Shown piece after piece: positions 25,411 to 33,613 of a stretch of DNA of 64,000 nucleotides. Source of the DNA: Acidobacteriota bacterium (GTDB lineage: Bacteria > Acidobacteriota > Blastocatellia > Pyrinomonadales > Pyrinomonadaceae); NCBI GenBank assembly GCA_016715115.1, contig JADKBM010000004.1:1-64000 (forward strand), written 5' to 3'. A program made the translations under genes and the position numbers. Numbering within the stretch: position 1 is the first letter of the stretch; each line of letters opens with the position of its first letter. The notes beneath the pieces were generated by a model. The model saw nothing but the letters and a program-made list of their open reading frames with translations, was not told the DNA's origin and did no database searches.

Positions 25411-25863
25411 TCAGTTTTGACGATCGTAATCGATTCCTTTTTGGGTTTCGTCGATCGCCTCACGCACCAGCCGCATCGCGTCGACACGAAAGCCGCCTTT
25501 GTCCGCCGTCGCTTTCTCGAGATTGGCGAGCGCGTCTTTCAAATGCTCTTTCGCCGCCCTCATATTCGGCTGATCGGCGACGGGAATCGTCCGGTTTTCA
25601 TCGGCCACGGAATCGTTCCGCCGCCGCCGATTGTTGGGGTTCGTTTCGTCGTAGTCGATTCCGTTCGACACGGCCGTGATCGCTCGACTCACAAGATTCA
25701 TAGCGTTCTCGCGATGGCCGCCCTTGTCAGGCGTTGCTTTTCTCAACGAACTCATTGCCTGATTGAGGTCAACCTTCGCCGCTTTCATATAGGGTTGATC
25801 GAACGCCGAAACAGGAAGGATGGCGAGAACCAAAGCCAAAACCAGGGAAACATTTCTTTTCAT
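25411..25863 (-). CDS. Secreted protein with two copies of a 54-residue helical domain
   Basis: The start is the ATG at 25861-25863 (MKRNVSLVLALVLAI) with GAGGAG upstream. A signal peptide ending PVSAF precedes two tandem domains. The first begins DQPYMKAAKVDLNQAMSSL and the second DQPNMRAAKEHLKDALANL; both continue with KAT-DKGG, an Ala-rich helix and end GIDYD. About half the positions are identical, so the gene arose by internal duplication. The domain is a small helical hairpin seen in other secreted bacterial proteins. A polar Asn/Arg-rich linker (NPNNRRRRNDS) joins the copies. The function is unknown. Confidence 0.75.
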   Translation of the reverse strand: MKRNVSLVLALVLAILPVSAFDQPYMKAAKVDLNQAMSSLRKATPDKGGHRENAMNLVSRAITAVSNGIDYDETNPNNRRRRNDSVADENRTIPVADQPNMRAAKEHLKDALANLEKATADKGGFRVDAMRLVREAIDETQKGIDYDRQN

Positions 25864-25880
25864 TCTTATTCTCCTCATTG

Positions 25881-26450
25881 TTACTTTTTGGGCAATTTTG
25901 CCGTAAATGTTCCTTTCACCGACCTGTCGCCTTCGGTGACGTTGATCTCGCCGCTGACTGAATCGGCGGTGACCGTCGTGATCTTAACTTCACCGTCGGC
26001 TTTTGACATGCTGGACATCGTGTCGAAGCTATCGGATTTTTCTTTGCCGTCGGCGAACGTTGTGATCATCACCGTACTGACTTTGTTGAAGCGCTCGGAT
26101 TTCAGGGTGTATGTCCCGACCTTGAACGGCGAGTCGTCCTTTGTTCCTTCTTCGCCCTGCAGCCCGATCAGTATTCGAATTTGCTCCGGTGACGAGAGCG
26201 GCTTTTTCATTGTCGCGACGCTCGTCGTATCCATCTCAAAATTCGCCAGATAGATGCTGTGCGAAAACGTCTGGATATTCGGCTTGCCGGGCGACGTCGA
26301 AATGACATTGCCGAAGCTTGCCATTCCGGTTTTGATGTCCATCGCGACATCCTTTCCGCCGGTCTTTACACTCAGCTTTGCCGAACCGCCGCCGCACGCC
26401 GCGAGCATCCATATGAGCGCGATCAGCGTCGCGCAGATTATACTTTTCAT
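25881..26450 (-). CDS. Lipoprotein of unknown function
   Basis: The ATG at 26448-26450 (MKSIICATLIALIWML) follows AAAGGAG at good spacing and gives 189 residues. The lipobox is LAAC. The mature part (GGGSAKLSVKTGGKDVAMDIKTG, SIYLANFEMDTT, PFKVGTYTLKSERFN, DGEVKITTVTADSVSGEINV) reads as a beta-barrel or beta-sandwich. It is followed 17 bases later by the tandem-repeat gene, so the two are likely in one transcript. I do not recognise the family. Confidence 0.7.
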   Translation of the reverse strand: MKSIICATLIALIWMLAACGGGSAKLSVKTGGKDVAMDIKTGMASFGNVISTSPGKPNIQTFSHSIYLANFEMDTTSVATMKKPLSSPEQIRILIGLQGEEGTKDDSPFKVGTYTLKSERFNKVSTVMITTFADGKEKSDSFDTMSSMSKADGEVKITTVTADSVSGEINVTEGDRSVKGTFTAKLPKK

Positions 26451-26521
26451 TAAAAATCTCCTTTTGTAGTTTGTTGTCTTTTGCCGTGAGATCGCATCAG
26501 AACGGAGCGATCTCGAAATCT

Positions 26522-27142
26522 CTACTCGCACTTCACAAAGACGCCGCCGCCGCCGAAACTCTCAACCTTTGCCGCCGACCATCGGCCACCGGCATAGGTT
26601 TGTTTGACGATCCACTCCTGGACCTGGCAGAAGGGCCGTTTCGGAATCTTGAGGAGCGCGATTCCGCGTACGAAACGATTCGTCGGGATACCGAGCGAGT
26701 TCTTGAACATATTCCAGTCCTTGTAATTCGATCCGATCTTCAGGACAGTAGCGCCTTTGTAGTAGGCGAGAAACTTCGTCTTCGCCATACTCTCCTCGGC
26801 CGGACGGCTGAATGGAGGCGCGACCCAACTCCGCGTCGTTGCGCCGTCGTTGATCAGTTTCGAAAGTTGATCCAACCGGTCCTGAACCGTCGAGCGCCAG
26901 TTCGAAGGAAACTGATCGGGCGTCGCGTTGATGATCTTCGCGAGTTCCGCCTTCCAAACCTCGGGTTCGAAGAGCAGTTTCTGCACGTCATCCGACGTGC
27001 TGTTTTTGGGATCATCGATGGCGCGCTGAATGTCCTTGCCGGCAAACATCAGATTTGCGTCAATCTTCGTTTTCAGGTCAGCTTGGGCAAAAATTGAAAC
27101 CGAAAGCATTCCGGTCAGAATCATTAGAAGAAGTTGTTTCAT
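26522..27142 (-). CDS. Secreted protein of unknown function
   Basis: The start is taken at the ATG at 27140-27142 (MKQLLLMILTGML), giving 206 residues with a signal peptide ending SIFAQA. The mature part is alpha/beta (KTKIDANLMFAGKDIQRAID, KIGSNYKDWNMFKNSLGIPTN) and ends with a Gly-rich segment and FVKCE. Two late cysteines (in FCQVQ and VKC) may form a disulfide. It precedes two other exported proteins on the same strand. I do not recognise the family. Confidence 0.7.
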   Translation of the reverse strand: MKQLLLMILTGMLSVSIFAQADLKTKIDANLMFAGKDIQRAIDDPKNSTSDDVQKLLFEPEVWKAELAKIINATPDQFPSNWRSTVQDRLDQLSKLINDGATTRSWVAPPFSRPAEESMAKTKFLAYYKGATVLKIGSNYKDWNMFKNSLGIPTNRFVRGIALLKIPKRPFCQVQEWIVKQTYAGGRWSAAKVESFGGGGVFVKCE

Positions 27143-27193
27143 CACATTTGTCTCCATTCAAAGTTAGTGTCGACGCATTTGAAATGCTCGGGT

Positions 27194-27379
27194 TCATTGC
27201 AGGAAAGCCGCCGGGACGAGTTGGTCGGAACCGGCTCCGAAATTCTGGATACTGCCGTTGACGGCGATCAGTCGTCCGTCCGTATCAAAGCGTCTGTCAA
27301 GACTCCCCGCAATCGCGGCGATGGCAACCGAAACGAAAGCGAGCATTACGATCATCGAGTGCATCAGTTTTTTGCGCAT
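27194..27379 (-). pseudogene. Remnant of a delta-60 repeat protein (signal peptide plus first half-repeat)
   Basis: The 61-residue frame has a signal peptide (MRKKLMHSMIVMLAFVSVAI) and then GSLDRRFDTDGRLI, which matches the start of delta-60 repeats (GSLDxSFxxxG). It stops after about 20 further residues with no more repeats. It resembles the beginning of the gene at 1-562 and is best read as the stump of a deleted paralogue. A complete but tiny secreted protein is the alternative. Confidence 0.45.
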
Positions 27380-27402
27380 TACAAAAAATGACTCCTGTTT
27401 TT

Positions 27403-27756
27403 CTAAGGGTTTTCAATGATTTCAGCTTTGACCAGGCAAGAATTCTCTTTCTTTAGGATCTTTCCCTTGATCGCCACTTCTCGGTTCAAGGTGTCTGCGA
27501 TTTGGTGATCAAACTGAACCTCAATGAATCGACCGGTTCCGTTACTGTTCTCAACCAGAAGGGTCGAACCTGATTCATCACCTGGTGAACCGCTCGACCG
27601 GCGGAGAAAGCCCGTGATTCGGACGATCGTTTCGTTGTCTTCAAGGCAGACATCCGAGATCGCGACGGCTTGGCGCTTCAAGCACGAAGTTGGTGCCGCG
27701 ACAAGTGCAGCCAAAAAGGCGAACCGCAAGAGATTTTTGATCGAGATCGGATTCAT
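27403..27756 (-). CDS. Small exported, probably lipidated protein
   Basis: The start is taken at the ATG at 27754-27756 (MNPISIKNLLRFAFLAAL), giving 117 residues. A hydrophobic segment is followed by APTSC, a weak lipobox. The rest (CLEDNETIVRITGFLRRS, TGRFIEVQFDHQIADTLNREVAIKGKILKK) resembles an OB-fold-like beta-barrel. It is divergent from the winged-helix regulator at 27855, about 100 bases away, so it may be one of its targets. No family is recognised. Confidence 0.6.
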   Translation of the reverse strand: MNPISIKNLLRFAFLAALVAAPTSCLKRQAVAISDVCLEDNETIVRITGFLRRSSGSPGDESGSTLLVENSNGTGRFIEVQFDHQIADTLNREVAIKGKILKKENSCLVKAEIIENP

Positions 27757-27854
27757 CGATACCAAATACTGAAATACGCAAATGGAATTTTGGGCTAAAA
27801 AATGCTATTTAGTCCTAAAGAAAATTTCAATTTTGTATCAATTGGCTATCAAGA

Positions 27855-30008
27855 ATGAGCGAAGTTTCCCCAAAGACATTCACCTTCGGCGATTTCCGGC
27901 TTGACGTCGACGAGAAGCTGCTATGGAAATGCGGGGAAACCGTCTCACTTCCACCGAAGGTCTTCGAAGTACTGAGTCTGCTGGTCGAGAACCAGGGACG
28001 GATCGTCTCAAAGAACCAAATAATGGACAGGGTGTGGGCCGAGGCGTTCGTCGAAGAAAGCAATCTCACTCAGAGCGTTTATATGTTGCGCCGAACATTG
28101 GGCACGGGCCGGGACGGTGAGAACATCATCGAAACAGTTCCCCGCCGCGGCTTCCGGATCGCGATTCCGATCACAAACGGCGAAACTCCGGTATGCGAGG
28201 AGCCAGATTCGGACGCGCCGGCGACGAACCGTCGTGCATCCTTCAACCGCCTCAAGGTCGCCATCGTGGTTATGACGATTCTGGTCACGACTGCTTTGCT
28301 GGCACTTGCGGCCGTCAAATTCCTGAATTCAGCGACGGCGTCGAATGCACCCGTTGAAAATGTCTCGTTTCAACGTTTGACGTTCACCGGTGACATTGCT
28401 TCGCCGGTCATTTCACCGGACGGCAAGTCGATCGCGTTTGTTCGCGACGGCGCGATTCATTTGCAGGACGTCAGCACGGGAAGTCTCCTCCGGCTCAACA
28501 TTGTCGATCAAAACGATTTCGGGAATCTGCAGTTCTCGCCCGACGGCGAAAACCTGTTTTTCCGCAACGACCGGCGAACCAATGCCGCCGGCGATGTCTT
28601 TCAGGTCTCTCGCTTCGGCGGCGCGGCGCGCGCCGTTCTCGAGAATTCGTGGAGCTCCGTTGGAATTGCACCTGACGGGAAGCGGTTTTCGTTCATTCGC
28701 CACTTTCCCAAATCCGGCAAATGGGCGTTAAAGGTCAAGGATGCATTGACAACGGAAGAACGAACCTTGGTCGAACGGGATTCGCCCAACTCGTTCTACC
28801 ACACAGGGTTCCCGGCGTGGTCGCCTGATGGCAAGAGTATCGTGATCGTTGCGCAGGAACGCCCGACTTCGACGATCTACGTCGTCGATGTTGAGACCGG
28901 TGAGGCCAAGAAACAGAACACGCCGCGCTTTGTCCAGATCGAGCAGACGGTATGGACCGCGAAAGGCGACGGGATCTTGATCGTCGGTCGCGAAAAGGGG
29001 CGGTTCTTTCAGCTTTGGCGGATGAGTCTGCCGAGCGGCGAACTCCGGCGCATCACGAATGACCTGAACATCTATCGTCACATTTCTTTGTCGGCTGACG
29101 GGAAAAACCTGATCGCCGAGCAGCAAACCTTCTATTCGCATCTTTGGGTCGCGCCGGCCGACGATCCGGAGAATCAACGGCAATTGACGACCGGCAATCT
29201 CAATCGTGACGGCAATGCCGGAATGGCGTGGGCGCCCGACGGGAGCATCATTTTCGCTTCTCGCGTTACCGGCGACATCGATCTTTGGTCGGTGCGTCCG
29301 AGTGACGGCTTGAGTCAGCAACTCACACGGAACGCCGGTTCAAACAACGTAAATCCGGCCGTTTCGTCCGATGGGCAATATATCTTTTTCGAGTCAAACC
29401 GGAGCGGGAAAAGGCATATTTGGAGGATCGGGATCAAAGGCGAAAACCCGACCCAAATCACGTTTTCCGAGAAGGAAGAGGAGTTCTATCCGACGATCTC
29501 GGCTGACGGCAGTTGGCTTTATTACGTACAACGAAACGGCAACGGCAATTTCGTCAGTCGAAAATCTCTGGTGGACGGCAAAACGGAAACGATCACCGAA
29601 CAAGGCAAATTCTCTCCCAACACTCTTCTTTCTCTGTCGCCTGACGGCAATTATCTGGCGTTCCACAATATTGCCGACGTCGGCGATGATGACGCGCCAC
29701 GAAGAACGACCGAACTCGGCGTGGTCTCGTTGCGCGAGCAGAATCGAGTCAAGATCCATACGCTTCCGTTGTTGGGCGGGACGTTTCTATGGACTGCTGA
29801 CGGATCTGCCTACGATTATGTTGTGAACACACGCGAAGGTGGTATGGTTCAGCGCCGGACACTCGACGAATCATCCGAAGCACGTACGGTTATGACTATC
29901 CCGAATACGAGGATTTTTGGAATCTCCTGGTCGCCGGACCGAAAGCAGCTTGCGATCGCCCGCGGAAAACAGGAGCGCGATGTGATTCTTCTCAGAAGCT
30001 TCGATTAG
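27855..30008 (+). CDS. Membrane-anchored winged-helix regulator with TolB-like propeller
   Basis: The 717-residue protein has an OmpR/CadC-type DNA-binding winged helix (residues 8-105; VSLPPKVFEVLSLLVENQGR, then NLTQSVYMLRRTLG and TVPRRGFRI), one membrane helix (about 134-154) and a periplasmic C-terminal part of PD40/WD40-like blades (SPDGKSIAFVRDG, SPDGENLFFRND, APDGSIIFASR, SSDGQYIFFESNRSGKRHIW, SPDGNYLAFHN). It should bind DNA from the membrane and sense a periplasmic ligand or protein, as CadC/ToxR-type regulators do. Expansion of this architecture is typical of Acidobacteria. Likely targets are the exported-protein genes divergent from it. Confidence 0.9.
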   Translation: MSEVSPKTFTFGDFRLDVDEKLLWKCGETVSLPPKVFEVLSLLVENQGRIVSKNQIMDRVWAEAFVEESNLTQSVYMLRRTLGTGRDGENIIETVPRRGFRIAIPITNGETPVCEEPDSDAPATNRRASFNRLKVAIVVMTILVTTALLALAAVKFLNSATASNAPVENVSFQRLTFTGDIASPVISPDGKSIAFVRDGAIHLQDVSTGSLLRLNIVDQNDFGNLQFSPDGENLFFRNDRRTNAAGDVFQVSRFGGAARAVLENSWSSVGIAPDGKRFSFIRHFPKSGKWALKVKDALTTEERTLVERDSPNSFYHTGFPAWSPDGKSIVIVAQERPTSTIYVVDVETGEAKKQNTPRFVQIEQTVWTAKGDGILIVGREKGRFFQLWRMSLPSGELRRITNDLNIYRHISLSADGKNLIAEQQTFYSHLWVAPADDPENQRQLTTGNLNRDGNAGMAWAPDGSIIFASRVTGDIDLWSVRPSDGLSQQLTRNAGSNNVNPAVSSDGQYIFFESNRSGKRHIWRIGIKGENPTQITFSEKEEEFYPTISADGSWLYYVQRNGNGNFVSRKSLVDGKTETITEQGKFSPNTLLSLSPDGNYLAFHNIADVGDDDAPRRTTELGVVSLREQNRVKIHTLPLLGGTFLWTADGSAYDYVVNTREGGMVQRRTLDESSEARTVMTIPNTRIFGISWSPDRKQLAIARGKQERDVILLRSFD

Positions 30009-30109
30009 CCAGCTCGAAAACGAATTCAGTGGGTACCGGGAACCGTTGATTGCCAGCCGAATTATTTTCCGGAATCCACGTTCAAATCCTTGGTCTAAGA
30101 TGTCTGAGA

Positions 30110-32842
30110 TCAAAGAACCTTTGGAACGATCAATCGGACCTCAGCGACGCCGATCATTTCCCTGATCTTCTCGATCGGAATCCAGCCGGTGACGATCGGT
30201 TTCTTCGCGGCTGCGGGCCCGGTCGATTCGATCACGAATCCGATGCCGCGCAAACGGTCGAGCGTTTGGCGAGAGAGATCGGTAACTTCGATCTCAAGCG
30301 CCGCGCGGCCGTCGCGGACGAACTTCGTTTCGTTCGGCGCCGGTGCGGCCTGACCCTTTTCAAGTCGCTCGTAGAGGGCGAAGACCCAAAAATGCAGTTT
30401 TTGCTCGATAAAGAGCGTCCTTTCAGCCTCAACCGCCTGACGCCGGTTTTCGGCTTCGCGTTCTTCGACAGCGCGGCGGATCGCCTCGAACTCCTCGGCC
30501 GTCAGGCGCTTTTCCGCTCGGATCGGAGAGTCCTTGGCGACCGGCGTTTGGTTCGCCTCAAAATTGTAAACGATTACCCCACTTACTTTTGTCGGTTGAC
30601 CGCCGATCAAGGTGATCGAGAATTCTGACTGAAGCGCGGCACGGACTGCGGCGGCCCGCAACAGAGGATGACCTGAAATGGAGGCCGCCGAAACGACCTT
30701 GCCCTGCTCGTCGATGATAATCTCAACGGTAACAGCGCCGTTTGCCCGGACAGCGAGCGCGGCGGCCGGATAAGAGGGCTTAACGAGGTTTATCGCCTTG
30801 CCGTTGACGACGCCGCCGGATACGAGTTTCGGGGCGATGGTGTCCGTGTCTTCAGAACCGTCGCCCACACCATTTCCCGACCCCTGACCCCGTCCAAGAG
30901 CGACGCCGGCAACGTTGGCGACCGTCCTCGGCAAGTTGTAACTGCGAGTTACGGTCTGATTCCTGGCGTCGCCGACCGACGGATCGATTCCCTCGCCGAC
31001 CTCCGACGGCACAAGAACCGTCCTTGATTTTCCGCCATTGGTGCGGACCTGTTCCTCAACGGCGACGAACGACGTGAACTCCGTCATGATTCCGAACTTA
31101 AGTCCGATGTTCGTGATCTCGGCCTGCGTTGCGCGCGGCATTTTCACGAACGATTCTTCCTCGTCGGAATTGTAGAATGTGCTGTCCGCGATCAGCTGAT
31201 CGATCCTGGTGCGTGCCCAAAGCGTCGCTAGAACGGCGTTCGCGGGTTCGGATTCCGGGAGATTGACCTCGATCTCGCGAACATATTCGCGTCCGCCGAG
31301 CTTTCCCCTGATACTGAGTTTTCCGGACGCGGCTTTTGCGTACCGGCCCTGAATAAGGACCGGTTTCGCCGAAAAGAGATCCCCGACGCGCGCGGGATTG
31401 ACCTGCGAAACCGGCAGGCCGTTCCAATTGATCGAGATATCGGTCAGGAGCGGTGTCCTGACGCGCTCGTAGAACTTCCGCGCCGCCAACGAACCGTCGC
31501 CCGAAAGTGAAACGTATTCAGCCTCGCCGCGGCCCGCTTCGGCGATCCGGTCGAGCAGATAACGGTTCGTAGAATCGCCGATCCCAAAACTAAAGACGCG
31601 CGCGTTTTTGTGTTTCCGAACTTCGGCGATGATCTCGGCCTCGTTGCCGACGAGCCCGTCGGTCATAAAGCACACGATCCGGATATGTTCCTGCGAATCC
31701 GTCGGCGCAAGCGCGGCCGTGATCGCTTTCATCATTTCCGTTCCGCCGCCGCCGCCCTCCGACTCGAGAAACGCCATCGCCCGGTCAAGATTCGCGCGCG
31801 TTGCGGGCACTGGCTTGTCGAACAAGACGTCCGTGTCGCCGGCAAACGTGACGAGATTGAATGTATCGTGCGGATAGAGCCCGTCGAGCGAAAGTCGGAT
31901 CGCTTCCTTTGCTTTTTCGATCGGGAAGCCGGACATCGAGCCCGAAACGTCAAGCACGAAAACGATCTCTTTCGGCATCATATCCTCGACGCGCGGCTCG
32001 TCGGGCGGCTGCAGGATCATCGTGAAAAACCCTCCGCTTGGCCCGCGATGCGTGAGAATCGCGTCTTCAATGCGCTTTCCCGTAACGTCGTAACGGAGAA
32101 TGAAATCCTTGTTCGGGATCGTCTCCGCGTCCCTGAGCGTGATCTTCCCGCCCGCGGCGCCGAGCGCGAGCGTGTCGATCTCGTGCGAGGTCGAGCGGAT
32201 CGATTCGACCGGAACGCCGGCGTTGAGGTTGACCTCGATCGATATGTCGTGCCCGGGCCGCGTTTCGGCATAAACCGGTGAGATCCTGCTCGAATCAGCG
32301 ACTGAACCCGGCGAATAGCGCGGCGCGACGGTCATCGGAAAGACGAATTCGTACGAACCGTCGTCGTATTTGAGCGTCTCGACATAGCTGATCTCGACGA
32401 CGATCTTTTCGCCCGGAAGGATGTTCGCGACCGATTGAGTGAAGACGTTCGGACGTTCCTGATCAAGCAGACTCGCCGTTTTCCCGTCGTTTTTCGCCGC
32501 TTCGTAGATCTTCCGCGCTTCAACGCGTTTCATGATCGTTCCGCGAATCGTCCGCGTTCCGATCGTCATCGTCATCGAATCAACGGCCGAATTCTGCGAG
32601 AGCGGGAACGTGTAGACGGCCTCGATCGGTTCCGCGAACGAATTCTCGAATTCCTGAACGACCGTGACGCGCGCCAGAAATCCGCTGATGTCTGTGCTGA
32701 CCTTTGTGTGTTTGAGCGGACAGTCTCCGAGTCCGTTCCCGGATTTGGAAACGGCACCGAGCGTTCCCTGATCGGTACGCTGCGCGAGAATCGTGAAAAC
32801 CGACAGAACGAGAATGACAAAGAACGTTGAAATCGTGCGCAT
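30110..32842 (-). CDS. Exported VIT - von Willebrand A - TonB C-terminal domain protein
   Basis: The ATG at 32840-32842 (MRTISTFFVILVL) follows GAAGGAG and gives 910 residues. Order: signal peptide (1-22), VIT domain (about 40-165; VVQEFENSFAEPIEAVYTFPL, KIYEAAKNDGKTASLLDQ), vWA domain with the metal-ion site DVSGSMS (about 297-303) and later FMTDGLVGNEAEI, a linker with GRGQGSGNGVGDGSED, a TonB C-terminal-like domain (about 680-765; NGAVTVEIIIDEQGKVVSA, GHPLLRAAAVRAAL, VSGVIVYNF), a charged coiled-coil (AEEFEAIRRAVEEREAENRR) and a last beta domain. VIT-vWA proteins form inter-alpha-trypsin-inhibitor-like surface proteins. The TonB-like addition suggests contact with the cell envelope. Confidence 0.88.
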   Translation of the reverse strand: MRTISTFFVILVLSVFTILAQRTDQGTLGAVSKSGNGLGDCPLKHTKVSTDISGFLARVTVVQEFENSFAEPIEAVYTFPLSQNSAVDSMTMTIGTRTIRGTIMKRVEARKIYEAAKNDGKTASLLDQERPNVFTQSVANILPGEKIVVEISYVETLKYDDGSYEFVFPMTVAPRYSPGSVADSSRISPVYAETRPGHDISIEVNLNAGVPVESIRSTSHEIDTLALGAAGGKITLRDAETIPNKDFILRYDVTGKRIEDAILTHRGPSGGFFTMILQPPDEPRVEDMMPKEIVFVLDVSGSMSGFPIEKAKEAIRLSLDGLYPHDTFNLVTFAGDTDVLFDKPVPATRANLDRAMAFLESEGGGGGTEMMKAITAALAPTDSQEHIRIVCFMTDGLVGNEAEIIAEVRKHKNARVFSFGIGDSTNRYLLDRIAEAGRGEAEYVSLSGDGSLAARKFYERVRTPLLTDISINWNGLPVSQVNPARVGDLFSAKPVLIQGRYAKAASGKLSIRGKLGGREYVREIEVNLPESEPANAVLATLWARTRIDQLIADSTFYNSDEEESFVKMPRATQAEITNIGLKFGIMTEFTSFVAVEEQVRTNGGKSRTVLVPSEVGEGIDPSVGDARNQTVTRSYNLPRTVANVAGVALGRGQGSGNGVGDGSEDTDTIAPKLVSGGVVNGKAINLVKPSYPAAALAVRANGAVTVEIIIDEQGKVVSAASISGHPLLRAAAVRAALQSEFSITLIGGQPTKVSGVIVYNFEANQTPVAKDSPIRAEKRLTAEEFEAIRRAVEEREAENRRQAVEAERTLFIEQKLHFWVFALYERLEKGQAAPAPNETKFVRDGRAALEIEVTDLSRQTLDRLRGIGFVIESTGPAAAKKPIVTGWIPIEKIREMIGVAEVRLIVPKVL

Positions 32843-33024
32843 AAGAATCTCCTTCAAAAAGCGGGCGGGAACGCGGCGGGCCGTTCCCTTGAATCAGGCG
32901 TTTGATCGATTTGACACCGCGCGGGGGAGTAAAGTTCCCGATGCGCGCCAACTTTAGTATTCAAACTCTTGGTTGCACGAGATCGCGTTTTGGTTTCTTT
33001 GCCGATTCGAGTAGTTTTTTGAGT

Positions 33025-33462
33025 TTACATTCCGGCGGCGGCGTAGAGATCTTTGCGGCGCGGGATGTGGGACAGTATGCCGAGAATTCCGAGGCCGAAC
33101 CAGACGAAGAAGTACTGATACGCAAACAGAAAGGCGAGGACCATTCCGAAGATCGAGATCGCCTCGCAGAAAGCGCATCCGATGATGATGCCGGTTTGAA
33201 CGAGCTGAGGCTTTTTCTCGACGATCGCCTGTTCGAAACAACGCCGTTTGATGACGTGCGACAGAGCGAAATTGACGAGCGCGAGCAACGCCATCACGAT
33301 GACGATCGCCGCGTTCCCGCCAAGGACCGGCGCGTTCGCGTCGAACCGAAACACCTCGGGTTTCGCCTGCGAGAGGACGAAAACGAACATAAACTGCGAA
33401 AGGAGGAGCACTCCCCAAACGATCGCAAGCGTCCTGAATTGTTCTTCTACCGTTCTTTTCAT
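33025..33462 (-). CDS. Four-helix membrane protein
   Basis: The 145-residue protein (starting MKRTVEEQFRTLAIVW at 33462) has four membrane helices: about residues 10-30, 48-70, 82-110 and 112-130. The third contains QTGIIIGCAFCEAISIFGMVLAF, which recalls the glycine/acidic helix pattern of ATP-synthase subunit c but within a different overall layout. The function is unknown. Its leader is the left arm of a low-complexity inverted repeat and no ribosome site is seen. It lies downstream of the ABC exporter on the same strand. Confidence 0.7.
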   Translation of the reverse strand: MKRTVEEQFRTLAIVWGVLLLSQFMFVFVLSQAKPEVFRFDANAPVLGGNAAIVIVMALLALVNFALSHVIKRRCFEQAIVEKKPQLVQTGIIIGCAFCEAISIFGMVLAFLFAYQYFFVWFGLGILGILSHIPRRKDLYAAAGM

Positions 33463-33469
33463 TTTCAAT

Positions 33470-33612
33470 TTTCGATTTGCGAATTGCGATTGCGCCGATT
33501 CACGATTCAGGATTCAGGATTCCCGATTCCGGATTCCAAGATTCCAGATTCCAGGAATCGGGCGAAATTCCAATCGCAAATCGCAAATCGAAAATCGAAA
33601 ATCGCAAATCCG
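33470..33612. repeat. Fold-back repeat of TTCGATTTGCG / CGCAAATCGAA words
   Basis: The left arm (33473-33500, TTCGATTTGCGAATTGCGATTGCG) is the rough reverse complement of the right arm (33573-33610, CAATCGCAAATCGCAAATCGAAAATCG). Between them are GATTCAGGATTCAGGATTCC words, which pair partly with GGAATCGGGCGAAATTCC. The right arm ends just before the stop codon of the ABC gene. Confidence 0.88.
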
Positions 33613-33613
33613 A

